Origin: Asparagopsis taxiformis
Lineage: Eukaryota > Rhodophyta > Florideophyceae > Bonnemaisoniales > Bonnemaisoniaceae
DNA: 64,000 nt
Direction: 5' to 3'
Assembly (NCBI GenBank): GCA_030407315.1
Contig: JALQPE010000135.1
Coordinates: 1 to 64,000, forward strand
Shown: positions 42,492-53,700 of the stretch, piece after piece
Numbering within the stretch: the first letter of the stretch is position 1
Layout: every line of letters starts with the position of its first letter
Program-made: the position numbers and the translations under genes
The notes under the pieces: model-generated
What the model was told of the DNA's origin: nothing
The model's database searches: none
The model's input: the letters and a program-made list of their open reading frames with translations, nothing else

Positions 42492-44776
42492 ATGCCGCCG
42501 CGTATTGCGAAGAAAGCTCCAAAGCCTCCGGGCCTCCAGAAAACCCGGTCAGCAGCTGCTGTATCGAGTGCCCGACAATCCCGTGCGAAGAAGCGGTCTG
42601 GGCCTACCGGCAGCATTGAACCGCGGTCCGGTAGTCGCAAGACGGACCGGCGCAGAACTGGGGATCCGCAGCGAGAAAGTGAGGAAGGAGGAACGGCGCG
42701 GAGAGAGATGGGGCTTGACCGAGGCAAGCGTGCTCGCAGGGACAGTGAACATCATGATGATGACATGATAGTGGCTCAAAACATGTTGGAATTGCGGCAG
42801 AGTGCTATGGCAAAGGTAGTTCCTCCCGGGTTGGCAGATGCGGAGGTGCTGCAGACGGAGTCCCAGCCGGGGGTTCCGAGACACTGGAGGCTGTGACCCC
42901 CACTGCGCCAACTATGCCGAGTACATCAGCCCCAGCAGGTAATGCAGTCAGGGACCCGAGGATAGCGGCAAGGGATGTTGTTTCTGAGCAACGTTCACAG
43001 GATGCCAACTATCATCGGCGGTCAGGTGGTACTGAGGGGAGAGAGCAGCCGGAGTGCGGGCCTCGTCACAACAGAGTGTCATTGGTGCCAAATATGCGCG
43101 TAACGCCCCCGCGACGTCAGGCTATTGGCGATGGAGGACATCATATTCCCGATAGCGTGGGAGATGGGGGGACGGTGAGGGCAGAGAGGTTGCATCCGCC
43201 GGAATCCATCGATTTAATGGCGAGTCGCATCAATGCGCAGAAGAAGAAGATCGCGGAGCTGGAAAAAAAAGTGTTTAGCCAGGACATAGCAAACAAGGCG
43301 CTCACCACGGAGATTGTTGCGTTGGAGGCTAAGGTGAAGACTCTGCAGGCGGAAAATGCCAGCCTTACTGCAATTGCGAGAACAGGTAGAATCAGTGATC
43401 ACGGTGGCGGTAAGTCGAAAATACAGAAAGCCATTCCTGTGAAATACCTTGGAGTTCTTAGGGCGGTTGAGGAAAACCTGACAAAGTGGTGCAAGAACGA
43501 GACTATGGAGCTGGACCCTATAGCGGAACAAACGCAGAGACGTTGGACTGGACGTACCATCGAGGTAGAGCCGGTAGAAGGGGCACTTTGGAGCGAAAAC
43601 GGTGTAGGATATATTGCTACCCCTCCGGGCTATATCATCAAGAATCTGCAGTGGTATACACCTTCGTACAGGGACGAGAGTGATCTGCTGAATGACTTGG
43701 TGCGACACGTACTGCGTCAAAGTCCGTGGTGTGATGTGTTTTCCGATGAGGAGCAGCGTGTGTGCTGTCAAGAGGCTGTGGCGGGGAGCAAGGAATTGAA
43801 AGTGAAGGTGACGCAGAAACTGTCCGACGTGATGAGTGCACGGAAGCGTAATGCGAGGGACAGATTGTTCGGTTCGCTGGGGTACACGAAATTAATGTCT
43901 AGATGCACGATGCTGACGACGCGAGCTGAGATGGACGAGCGAGAGGAACAAAAGCGCGAAGCGTCTGAGAAGCTTTTGAAACGGGAAAGTAACGGTGATT
44001 TGGATATGGGGAGGTGGCGAACGGCACCGTTCTCAGAGCTGCGATACAGCAAAGGCTTGGTTCCTGACAGCTTCGAAATGGAAGTGAATGGTGATGCATG
44101 GTTTAACAACCGAGTAGCTGTGAATGTGCTGGACATCTTCAGGGGTTATTCGATACGACCAGAACAAGTAATGGACATAGAGACGAGCATACTAACGCTG
44201 GCGCGCCTGGATGCTTGGCTAGTGACTACTGTGGAGTGTTTGGATGAACCGAAGGGGAAAGGAGGTGCACGGCAGAAGGAGTTTACAAGGCGGTACAGTC
44301 AATATGTGGGGGTAGCTTTTCAGCAATTAGTTGGTATGGTGGTGTACTGCATGTCTTGTCTCCAAGGCTCGCAAGCAAGGGAAGAAACGGACGTTGTCGA
44401 GAGCGAACAGCGGACTAGTGCACAGTCACGGCATGTGTTTGCAAGCCGTACTGTGACGAGAGAGGCTGTTGAAGTGTGGCAAAGCGGAGAGGGGTCTGGA
44501 ATTGTTCATGTCGTTGATGATGTAAACCGCTGCTCATCACTTGTTCTAGTGTCCGAGGATTGGATTCAATCGCATATTACGTCAAACCTCGGTGCTGTAA
44601 TGGATTGTGTGATTGCGCAAGGACTAATTGGCGCAGAACTTTTCGTCGTTGACCCATATGCTGGACACCTGACTGCAAACCTGAATGTCGAAATCAATGC
44701 CCCACAGTATGGGGGCATGGAGCGGCGCCATGCAGCCACTGCTGATAACGGTTTTGGCGTAATGGAGGATGGTTGA
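42492..44776 (+). CDS. Coiled-coil protein of the giant element, one frameshift (about 760 aa)
   Basis: The start is the ATG at 42492 (MPPRIAKKAPKPP); the frame runs 134 codons to a TGA at 42896. The rest continues in another frame to the TGA at 44776. The join lies near 42876: copy A has one more base there (ccgggggcttcc versus ccgggggttcc) and stays in frame, so copy B has lost one base or has a base-call error. The N-terminus is basic, Ser/Pro/Arg-rich and probably disordered. A coiled coil lies at residues ~240-290 (INAQKKKIAELEKKVFSQ...LEAKVKTLQAENASL). It is followed by a globular region with a QKLSDVMSARKRNARDRLFG segment. I recognise no family. Position, convergent with the transposase, suggests an accessory transposition or DNA-binding protein, as in other two-gene DNA transposons. 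That role is inference. Confidence 0.78.
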
Positions 44777-44853
44777 AATTAGTGCAGTAAATGTGACGTT
44801 GACTAGAAGGTTTATCATGTAGTACATTATCAATAGAGTGCTGCGATTTAGAT

Positions 44854-47800
44854 TTATTCTTCTTCATTATCATCTGTGAATTGGTAATCAGTGTTGGTGT
44901 AGAAGCGGTTGAGATAGAAACGGTGGTCCGACCAGTGCATTTGTTTCGTAAATGGCTTGACTGGAAAGTTACTTCGTACGATGTGCACGGTGCCAGATAT
45001 AGTAGATGCAGGAATGAGGTCAAACCAAGGACCACCTGCACTGTGGGATGCAGTGTCATTGCTGTCAACGGATCCGTTGTCCGGGTCCCATGTGGACCAC
45101 TTTAAACAAATGCACCCAAGTGATTTTTCCACAGCGGTTTTTGGGGCAAAGCAGGTCATATACTGAACGAAAGCGAGTTCTACAGGTTGAAACAGGTTTG
45201 GAGACTGCAGGCGTACCAGTGCCAGGACGCGCCCTACCCATATGGTTCTGTAGTCATCGGCAGTTCCGGAGATGACGACAAAGGAGTACTGCGATCTCTT
45301 TGCGGGGCCGAACGATGAAGTTGCAAAGACGCGCTGCTGCTTGTGCCTCGACACGTTTGTGGGGCGAAGCATGCCACTGTGCGGGTCAAAGTCGTCGGCA
45401 TCTGGGACGTACCCTCCCATGACGTAGGCGGACTTTACCACGGTGACGGAAATGTCCATGTCATGTATTGGAGGGCCTTCTGCCGTGGCGCGCAGTCTAG
45501 CGAGGGTGAGGAACGCTTGTGCAGCTGTGTCACCGAGTTGCTGGAATAGCGTTATGGTGCCAGACGGGAACGAGGAGTTGTGCAGCGGCAAAAGAGTGGC
45601 AGGATCGGGCTGTCCGTCGATATCTGCAACGAGGAGGGTTGCATCGGGCAGCAGGGAGGCAAAGTCGTGCAGTGCAACGGTGAATCCGTCGCGAACGAGT
45701 ACTGCACCGTCTGTGGGCGATATCATGCGTGCGTTTCCCAATGTGTTCGATGGGGTATGACCAGTTGGAGTGGCCAAGGAGAATTCCATGTGGCGAATAG
45801 TCTCTTCCATGGCTGTGGAGCGCCTTCGAGAGGTTTTCCTATAACTCTGTTTGAACAGAAGATGCGAGTGTTCGTAGGGGCCTGCATCAATGTGTTCCAG
45901 GGCGCCATATCTCTGCAAGTCACCGGGAAGATGGTCTAGAAGATGGAACTTGAAAGTTTTGAGACCTGTGGTGTGGAATGGGCCGAGGGTGGAGAGCATT
46001 GATTGTTTGAAATAGGAAATGGAGTTCTGGAGGCTTTCTAGTTCGGCGGCAGTCCAGTGCTTGATGCGACCGCGTTTCATGACCCATGCGACGAGGTCAG
46101 AGTATTGCGTGCAGATGGAAGTGAGGGGGGCTGTATCTACTTCGTCACAGCATGTGTCAATGAATGCTGCGATGAAAGGGAACACCATGTCGACATGGTG
46201 ATAGTCTTTGGCTGCGAGCATGCCGCGTATGCCGTCCTCCGTGAAGAGGCCGTTCAAATTGGTGCCCTTCTCACCCTTGGAGAAGTCGACATGAAGACCG
46301 GTGATGTAGTAGTCGCGTTCGATAGCGGACAGAATGCTGTTTGAGCCGGCGAGGATGGATTTTTTCACCTTCTTGAAGGTGCGAGGTGTCCCGGAATGGG
46401 AGGCAGTGGTGGTGAGGTCTGGGGAGCTGAGGCGGTGGACAATGCACTGTTTGATGAGCTTTGAGATGCCGAGGTGGAGATTGTGCAGAGGCTCGAAGGA
46501 GAAAATGTTGTAGGGGTCTAGGGGACTGTTGGTGGGTAAAAGAGCGGTCGATTCGAGGACAGAGTGTTGTTCGAGGAGGGAGAGAGCTTCGAGCGGAGCA
46601 GTTGTATGCTCCTGAGCGCTCTCTTGGCGTGCAGAGCGTGTATCATCGAGGGAGCGGGGCTGGTGTGGCGCGCTGGATTCAAGTTGAGTGGCGGGGATGT
46701 AGCAGCGGTGGCAGGGATGTGTGGTGGTAGTGCTGTTGCGAGTGCATGAGAGCTCTTTGGCCTCTGGAAAGTCGCAGCAATAATTGGCTAGGATGGGAAA
46801 GCATTGGCGGGCAGTTGCAGTGGAGTCTGTGCAGGGGAACCCGGAAGAGAACGCGGTGGATAGGGACGAAAACACTTTTTCGAGTGCTTTATGAAGAATA
46901 TCAATTTTGCGAGCGCGACTAGCAGAACTAGAGGTTGTCGGCATTTCATCACCGAACAAGGCGTTGGACGAAGGGTTAACAATGTACGGAAGATACCCGA
47001 CGATGGTGAGGCCGGTACGGATGCAGTGGCGACGGAGGGGGGCGGAGAAGTTGAGCAGTGTGACGTGTATGGGGTATGCGACGATTGCGGAGCTCTTGAG
47101 GCTTGTGCTGCTCTTGTCGGAGTACACTTGGAGGAGGCCGGCAAAGGAGGAAGCGGTGGGATCATTTTCCTCTGCCCATACGACCTGTGGATCTTCCGAG
47201 AGCTGCACGCGCTGTCTAGTAACCTGGTGCAGCGTTTTCGCGAATTCTGTGTGTAGGGGATGAGAAAATATTGCGGTGCCGTCTGGGGCGGTCTGTGGGG
47301 AGGGGTGGAAGAGAGTATTTTGGTCGTTAGCCAGTGCTAACTGCCTGCGGAGCATGTCGACTGGGTCGCGGAGGTACAGCTGTGCCGAGTACTTACCAGT
47401 TTTGTCTGGAATGATGTGGCTCTTGTAACCTTCGGTGCGGAAATGTGTTTCGACCATGGAAGCGGTAACGTGGCGACATTCTTCTACGGTGCGAACGGCG
47501 CTGTTGAACTTTTCTAGGGAGAATGCGGGGTCTTGTAGGATGGTGATGACTTCGCTCACGCGGCCAGCGCCGGCCTTGTACTCGAGGGTTGTGAGACTGG
47601 CGGCGAGGGATTGCACGAGGAGGTCTGCGCGGGAGGGGGTTGAGGTTGGTGGCAGTGAAGCGTCACAGGGTGAGTCGCTGGAGGAAGCACGACCAGATTC
47701 TGGGTCTGGGGAGCTGGGTTGCGGGGAATCATGGTCGCCGTTTCGAGCAGGCTCATGGGTGACGGCAGGGACACGAGCGTTGTTGAAATGTTGGGGAGAG

Positions 47801-47892
47801 GGGTTGAAACGGTAGCGACACGTTCGCTCATGCAGCGCGAGCGCATAAGCATCTACGCAGTAGTAGAAGCACCCTTCATACTTGCATTCCAT
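44854..47892 (-). CDS. Plavaka/KDZ-like transposase (1012 aa)
   Basis: The start is the ATG at 47892 (MECKYEGCFYYC). Residues 3-25 form a C2H2-like finger (Cys3, Cys8, His21, Cys25). The RNase H-like core begins near 255: VYSDKSSTSLK with the likely first catalytic Asp259, then AYPIHVTLLNF and VGYLP (272-302). These are the order and wording typical of Plavaka and KDZ transposases. CHRC (394-397) matches a zinc-binding insert. FEPLHNLHLG (467-476) is the usual DxLHxxxxG region, with Glu in place of Asp. KFHLLDHLPGDLQRYGALEH (648-667) and YEHSHLLFKQSYRKTSRR (673-690) match the conserved C-terminal core, with Glu674 as the likely third acidic residue. The C-terminus has VELAFVQYM and LIPASTISGTVHIV, like the conserved Plavaka tail. 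It acts in the nucleus on the element ends. It is convergent with the coiled-coil gene, with a 77-bp gap. The frame is intact here, unlike copy A. Confidence 0.85.
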   Translation of the reverse strand: MECKYEGCFYYCVDAYALALHERTCRYRFNPSPQHFNNARVPAVTHEPARNGDHDSPQPSSPDPESGRASSSDSPCDASLPPTSTPSRADLLVQSLAASLTTLEYKAGAGRVSEVITILQDPAFSLEKFNSAVRTVEECRHVTASMVETHFRTEGYKSHIIPDKTGKYSAQLYLRDPVDMLRRQLALANDQNTLFHPSPQTAPDGTAIFSHPLHTEFAKTLHQVTRQRVQLSEDPQVVWAEENDPTASSFAGLLQVYSDKSSTSLKSSAIVAYPIHVTLLNFSAPLRRHCIRTGLTIVGYLPYIVNPSSNALFGDEMPTTSSSASRARKIDILHKALEKVFSSLSTAFSSGFPCTDSTATARQCFPILANYCCDFPEAKELSCTRNSTTTTHPCHRCYIPATQLESSAPHQPRSLDDTRSARQESAQEHTTAPLEALSLLEQHSVLESTALLPTNSPLDPYNIFSFEPLHNLHLGISKLIKQCIVHRLSSPDLTTTASHSGTPRTFKKVKKSILAGSNSILSAIERDYYITGLHVDFSKGEKGTNLNGLFTEDGIRGMLAAKDYHHVDMVFPFIAAFIDTCCDEVDTAPLTSICTQYSDLVAWVMKRGRIKHWTAAELESLQNSISYFKQSMLSTLGPFHTTGLKTFKFHLLDHLPGDLQRYGALEHIDAGPYEHSHLLFKQSYRKTSRRRSTAMEETIRHMEFSLATPTGHTPSNTLGNARMISPTDGAVLVRDGFTVALHDFASLLPDATLLVADIDGQPDPATLLPLHNSSFPSGTITLFQQLGDTAAQAFLTLARLRATAEGPPIHDMDISVTVVKSAYVMGGYVPDADDFDPHSGMLRPTNVSRHKQQRVFATSSFGPAKRSQYSFVVISGTADDYRTIWVGRVLALVRLQSPNLFQPVELAFVQYMTCFAPKTAVEKSLGCICLKWSTWDPDNGSVDSNDTASHSAGGPWFDLIPASTISGTVHIVRSNFPVKPFTKQMHWSDHRFYLNRFYTNTDYQFTDDNEEE

Positions 47893-50172
47893 GTCGAGTT
47901 TTGACGCAAAAGGGAGGATTGCGAGCTGAACAGGGGAGACTGTGCCGTCCAGATGCGACCAATTTTATTTTTGTGGTGCTTTCGAGACTTGGAATGTAAC
48001 GTGTTCGTAGTTTTTTGGGTAGTAGTTTTGTGCTCACTCCAGCTGACATCCCAACGGTGGAATTTAACCGAGAGTTCAATCATTTCCAACTGTTACATCA
48101 CATTGCGTGCTGGCAACGTGTGCATGGAAGGACGAACGACTGCCCTGGGAGATGAATTTTCAATTAATTCATTTGTAATAATAAACTTTTTTATTTCCAA
48201 ACTTCGTGGAATCTGAATGTGCTTTACAGCGGATATGCCACAGATCATGTAAGGAAAGCAAATGGATTCTCATATATATGATTATATGTTTATATTCGTT
48301 GTTCTCGATCCGGATCTCTTTGTTCGGGGAATCAGAGACCATGGCTTGGGCCATACTCAATCTCACTGCCGGCGATGATTTCGAGTATGCACAGCAAGAC
48401 TTAAGCGGACGCAGAAAGCTGTCCGGTCGACGCCGCAGGCTCCACTCCGCCCTCATCACCGACTGATCTTCTTTGACCGACTTTGCTTTGTACGTGCGCG
48501 AATCTTGATCAAGATTCGCGCACGTACCTTCGTTCCATCCTCTACCCTCGAGGGTATGCGTTGAGGGAAGCGTGGGTTTTGAGTCTGACTATTTCCGTTG
48601 ATGCGATATTTTTCATGGGAAGCCTGTTGACTGATGGTGTGTATTGAGCGGAGGATGGAAGAGAGGTACGTGAAGTTTTGAAAGTATGCTGTGAGGGAAG
48701 GTTGATTTTGAGTCTGACTGTTGTGGTTGATTCCGATGTTGTGTAGATGATGCAGGAATGTTGATGACGGAAGGTAAGTTTCATTGAGTGCCAAGATGTG
48801 CTTTGCGAAGATATGGACTGCTGACTATGATTATTGTTAATTGCAAGGTTTTTGGATCATGGTTTGTATTGTGTGTAGGATGGATGAGAGGTACATTTGC
48901 GAGTTCTCAGGGTATGTAGCGAGGGAAACGTTGGTTTTCAATCTGACTGTTGCGATTGAATCCGATGTTGCGTAGGTGATGGAGGAATAGTGATGACGGA
49001 AGGTAAGTCACATTGGGCGCCCAGACCGGTTGTGCGAAGATGCGGAATGCTGACTACTTTTCTTGGCTACACGATTACGTGATTTATGGTTTTTATTGTG
49101 TGCAGGATGGAACAGGTAAAGTAAGTGTGCGAGTTTTGAAAGTAAGCAGCGAGGGAAGGTTGGTTTTGAGTCTGACTATTTCCGTTGATGCGATATTTTT
49201 CATTGGAAGCCTATTGAGTCATGGTGTGTATTGTGTGGAGCGAAGGTAAGTGTGCGAGTTTTGAAAGTATGCTGTGATGGAAGGTTGGTTTTGAGTCTGA
49301 CTGTTGTGGTTGATTCCGATGTTGTGTAGATGATGCAGGAATGTTGATGACAGAAGGTAAGTTTTACTGAGCACCAAGACTTGTTTTGCGAAGATATGGA
49401 CTGCTGACTTTGATTATTCATTGCAAGGTTTTTGGATCATGGTTTGTATTTTGTGTAGGATGGATGATTCAGTCATCCTCTCGGAGAGGTAAGTAAGGGA
49501 GTTTCTAGGATATCTGTCGTGGTAAGCGTTGCTTTTGAGTCTGACTGTTGTGGTTGATTCTGATGTTGTGTATGTGATGCAGGAGTGGTGAAGCAGGAAC
49601 GGCAGGACTGAAGGAGAGTGAAGAAGGGATGTAGGAAGATGGGGAATGAAGCTGTGAGGTGTTTCTGGTATGTGTATATTTTGGGGCATACGATAGAAGT
49701 GAGAGTGCGTTTCAAGTGGTGTAAGATTTTGCTGACCATGTTCGTGTTTGATGTCTTGATGATTTAATGGGCTGGGGTGGTGTCGAGGAAAGCGGGGATG
49801 GTATTGGGAAGGAGCGTATTTTTTGTAATCTAGGTCGTGAGGGTTCTTGCAGTATGTGCGGATGGTGGTGCATGGCGTTCGGATGGTAGGGAGAACGCGA
49901 TAGTGAGGGAGATGGGTGATCGACGATATGCTGACAGGTATTTTGTATTCTGGCTGGATACGTATTTCCTATTCTAACCGGGTATTTATTTCCTATTCTA
50001 ACCGGGTATTTATTTCCTATTCTGACCAGATATGTATTCCCTATTCTAGAGAGACGTATTGTATACGAGCAGTTTCCTAAATGAGAGAATAAAATACGGT
50101 CCGATATGGGCCCTGAATTTACCATCCGCTGTAATTTCTTCCCTCCCGGTTTTCGCTGATATATTGTATACT
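47893..50172 (+). other. Right arm of copy B: non-coding, intron-like unit array
   Basis: It is nearly identical to 5752-8031. It contains the 42-codon MAWAIL ORF (48341-48469), the 38-bp palindrome at 48490-48527, micro-exon-like segments at 48756-48773, 48879-48890, 48976-49002, 49106-49115, 49339-49356 and 49459-49488, and the 24-bp repeat at 49940-50056. All GT and AG dinucleotides flanking these segments are kept in both copies. Confidence 0.6.
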
Positions 50173-50603
50173 GGATGTCGGGTCCTAGTATTCCGCCATA
50201 TGTACTAGAGAAAGTGGATGTCGGGTCCTAGTATTCCGCCATATGTACTAGAGAAAGTGGATGTCGGGTCCTAGTATTCCGCCATATGTACTAGAGAAAG
50301 TGGATGTCGGGTCCTAGTATTCCGCCATATGTACTAGAGAAAGTGGATGTCGGGTCCTAGTATTCCGCCATATGTACTAGAGAAAGTGGATGTCGGGTCC
50401 TAGTATTCCGCCATATGTACTAGAGAAAGTGGATGTCGGGTCCTAGTATTCCGCCATATGTACTAGAGAAAGTGGATGTCGGGTCCTAGTATTCCGCCAA
50501 ATGTACTAGAGAAAGTGGATGTCGGGTCCTAGTATTCCGCCATATGTACTAGAGAAAGTGGATGTCGGGCCCTAGTATTCCGCCATATGTACTAGAGAAA
50601 GTG
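50173..50603. repeat. 43-bp subterminal tandem array, copy B (10 units)
   Basis: It has the same unit and period as 8032-8804, with 10 copies. It is followed by an AT-rich stretch flanked by GGACGTCCG/GGACGCGGACG motifs, and then by the terminal repeat. Confidence 0.95.
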
Positions 50604-50700
50604 GACGTCCGCATCCAAAAAATTTTTATTTTTTTTTGGACGCGGACGTTCATTTGTTCTAGTAAATCTCGGGGCCGACTAGGACCCGTACTAGAGAGAC

Positions 50701-50732
50701 TGGACGTCCGCGTCCACTTCCGAAAACACAGA
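50701..50732 (-). repeat. Right terminal inverted repeat, copy B
   Basis: It ends CGAAAACACAGA. Its reverse complement matches the left end at 27470-27501 with two mismatches. The right flank starts CCGTGTTGCG. Confidence 0.95.
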
Positions 50733-53700
50733 CCGTGTTGCGCTTCACACACTCTCGTGGCGACGGTGGCTGGGAGTGATGATATAATGAGGGCTGTGAG
50801 GGCGTGCTGAGTAGGTGATGAGAATTGTTGTCTGTAGGGACGTGCGATGTTAAAGTATGGATACGCCGTGGGCGGTGGCGGTAGCGTGAAGAGTAGCAAA
50901 CCACGGATTGGATTTTCGGGGATGAGCGTGGTCAGTGCAGGAAAGCTGATGGGGGGGAGTCGGTGGGCGGTGAGTGTTGTCAGTCATGTTGTGAGATGGA
51001 TCGGAAGATGCGGATAGTGAGATAGATCGGTTCGTGATGAAGCGAAGATAGCGTAGATGTCGAGGTGTGTCGTCAGGTAGCGATGGGACCATAACCTGTG
51101 AAGTCTTGAGAGTCCGATACCCTCCCTGTTTATTGATCCGGCGTCGGAGCTATAAGTATCGATGGATTAGTTAATTTGTAATTGAGATTTCTATGTGTTA
51201 ATTGTTAATGGGTGCATTGCGGTGAGGAGACGAGATTTGTCTTCACATACTGTAATGAATTATTGTATTGGTATGATCTTCCGACAAGCGGAGGCTTTTG
51301 GAGATACGACACGTTGTACGGATTGATCTTCCGACAGTCGCCGCGTGGCGTGTCTAAGAAAGCCGGAGGAGCTTAACTTGTTGTCGGAACTGAGTGTAGT
51401 AGCTAGATGCCTACAGGGTCCCCAGCCTTGGTAGCGAGGTGAGCGGTAGAGCAAACGAATCCAAAAGATTCACGCTGCTTTCGCGTTGGCGGTAACTTAC
51501 CGCTTGGCTTGAAGCCAATAATCCACGTTAAGTGGGAGGGTGCTCACGCGCTGGGCGTATCGATGGAGCAAGGGACGTAAAATATAGAGCCACGAAGCTG
51601 GTGAGAGCGTTGTGTAGTGCAATGCCACTTGGCGAAGCGCTTACAGCTAGGTGTTTCAACTCCAATTTTGGGCACTTTACCCAATTCTTTTAATTCTCAA
51701 CTATTTTGGCTATCTATTCTAACAGCAGTGCAATCACGAACACGTGGCACATGACACCAGTGATACACTGAATTGTACACTACACCTAACAGTTTACACT
51801 GTATTTACAGTGTGCCAGCGCCGCCGGCGCACCCGTCACTTAGGGTTTTTCGACCACCCCATTGTATCAGTATTTAGCCTAGCTATTGGACACCAACCAC
51901 AAGGACATTTAGGGCTACAAGCCACATGTAATTTATTATTTAACTAGAGGCGAATCGCCATGTCCTTTGATTGTAAAAGCCAGCCGGAAGCTCGGTGTCC
52001 AATCTACCCCCAGGGTGCGTTTTGCCTACTGATTCAGTGTGATTCTCCCTGGCTATGGTGCTTGGCACTCTCCGGTGTCCCTTTCGCTGATTCAGCTTCT
52101 CAATGTCGGGACGCTGTATCAGCATTGCCCCTACCACGCGTCACCGGTGGTGCGTGTGCCCCTCAATCAGGTGTCTTCGGCCGCCTGGTGCCCATCCGGA
52201 GGTATGGTTGCGAGCCACTCCCAACTTGCGTTCTGCAGTCTCATTGACAGCCTGCTTCGATTGGGCTATAGTGTCTGGCCTGCTTCTGGAACCCATTCCG
52301 CTGTATCAGCTTTCTGTCCTGGCCGTCGTGCTGGTTCAGCAAACCCCCGCCGACCAATCGGACTTGGTTATTGATGTACTCCCAACTATCGTTTTGCAGT
52401 CTCATGGAAGCCTGCTTCGTCTTTGGCTATAGCGCGGACCGCGCCGACCCTGGTCACTCAACTGATTCAGTCTGTGAGGTTACTCTGCTGGATCAGCTTC
52501 CCTTTCCCCGATACCACGCGTCACCGGTGGTGCGCGTGCCCTTCGATCAGGTATCTCGGGTGCCTGGTGCCCGGCTCTGAGCCACTGCCCCTCTCCCGCT
52601 GTACCAGCGTATCGCTGTATGCATCGCTGTACCAGCGCCCGCCCTATCCTATAGGGATCCCCCTTCTTCTTCCCTTTTTGCTTCTTATACAAGTCACTCA
52701 TCCCTGTTGTGCCTGGTGTCCTCCCTTCTTCCCTATTAGGGTTGGTGAACCACCATCCTTTCGGTGCGCCACCATGACTCACCATGTGACAACAGGATTC
52801 TAGACGGATCGTCTGTGTGGCCTTACAACCCACACTAAGGCAGGCGATTCGCCTTTGCTCTACCAAACTCAACCCGAGCCTGACTACCGAGACAGGAGGG
52901 CTCGAACACTTCGCGGTAGCTCGCCTATTCGGCTTACAGCCAAGGCTGCCCGTTGTCGAATCGACCAAGCCATTGCACTACACGTTGTCTCAAGAGGAGG
53001 GAATCTCGAACTGAGATAAACGGCAAGCCCGCGAAGTGCTGTGTCAATGGGGTCGTAAGTCCCAATAACTTTACGTTACCTTTTCAGGCTAGGCGCCTCC
53101 GCTAGTCGGAGGGGCTAAGTACTAGTATTAGTCTAAATAAATCTACACTATTGGCTATTGCTTAGGGTATGCATGCGAGCTGCATAAACCCAAGTGGTTG
53201 CCCAATAGTATTGGTTGTAGCCGGATCGGCAGGTGCAAGATCATTGCATAGAATACAGGTAGTGTAATACATGTTACTAGTTTACAGTATAAAGGCGCTC
53301 GGCCAAAATAAATTACCCCGTGTGGGTCAGTCGTAGTGGACCCGAGGTCCGGTAGGCACTCAGCTTACCTGTAAGGTAGTTACAGTGAGGGAGGGTCCTA
53401 CACGTGTGCCTCGTGGGCAGTTGGACAGCTTACCTGAATGGCGAGTCCCGGGCTGGGACTTGCCAATCATGTGGCAGCACGTGCCTATTCGGGTAAGCCC
53501 AAAATACTTCCTACAGGGCCCCCCTCTAAGGTTTTGTCGTCCCGACAAAATATTATAAATTGAAGTGACAGTTGTAACTTGACGTTCATCTTCTTCAATC
53601 CAGTGTTTAGGAACATTATATGTAAACAAAAGATTCCAAAAATTTTGGGGATGGTCCGCTTGGCCCGGACTATGGACCGACTGGTCCCGTATTTGGCCCA

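Larger units (their letters stand above)
27470..50732 (+). mobile_element. Giant Plavaka-like DNA transposon, complete copy B (23.3 kb)
   Basis: It is bounded by 32-bp terminal inverted repeats starting TCTGTGTT at 27470 and ending AACACAGA at 50732. Its right 8.6 kb matches copy A and its left 3.8 kb matches copy C, so the ends are defined by three copies. Contents from left to right: subterminal repeats, a C-rich stretch, a palindromic repeat array, the ParB/dioxygenase gene (minus), a second array, the methyltransferase-SET gene (minus), inverted copies of the repeat, a coiled-coil gene (plus), the transposase gene (minus), an intron-like array and a 43-bp subterminal array. The flanks (…GTACG and CCGTG…) show no clear target-site duplication. 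Confidence 0.9.

Noticed and set aside
44881..47904. Numerous plus-strand frames of 60-126 codons
   Set aside because: They are shadows of the transposase gene on the other strand.
51420..51520. tRNA-like sequence with an A-box-like GCGGTAGAGC
   Set aside because: No consistent cloverleaf: the anticodon loop lacks U33 and the T arm does not pair. A SINE origin is possible but unsupported.
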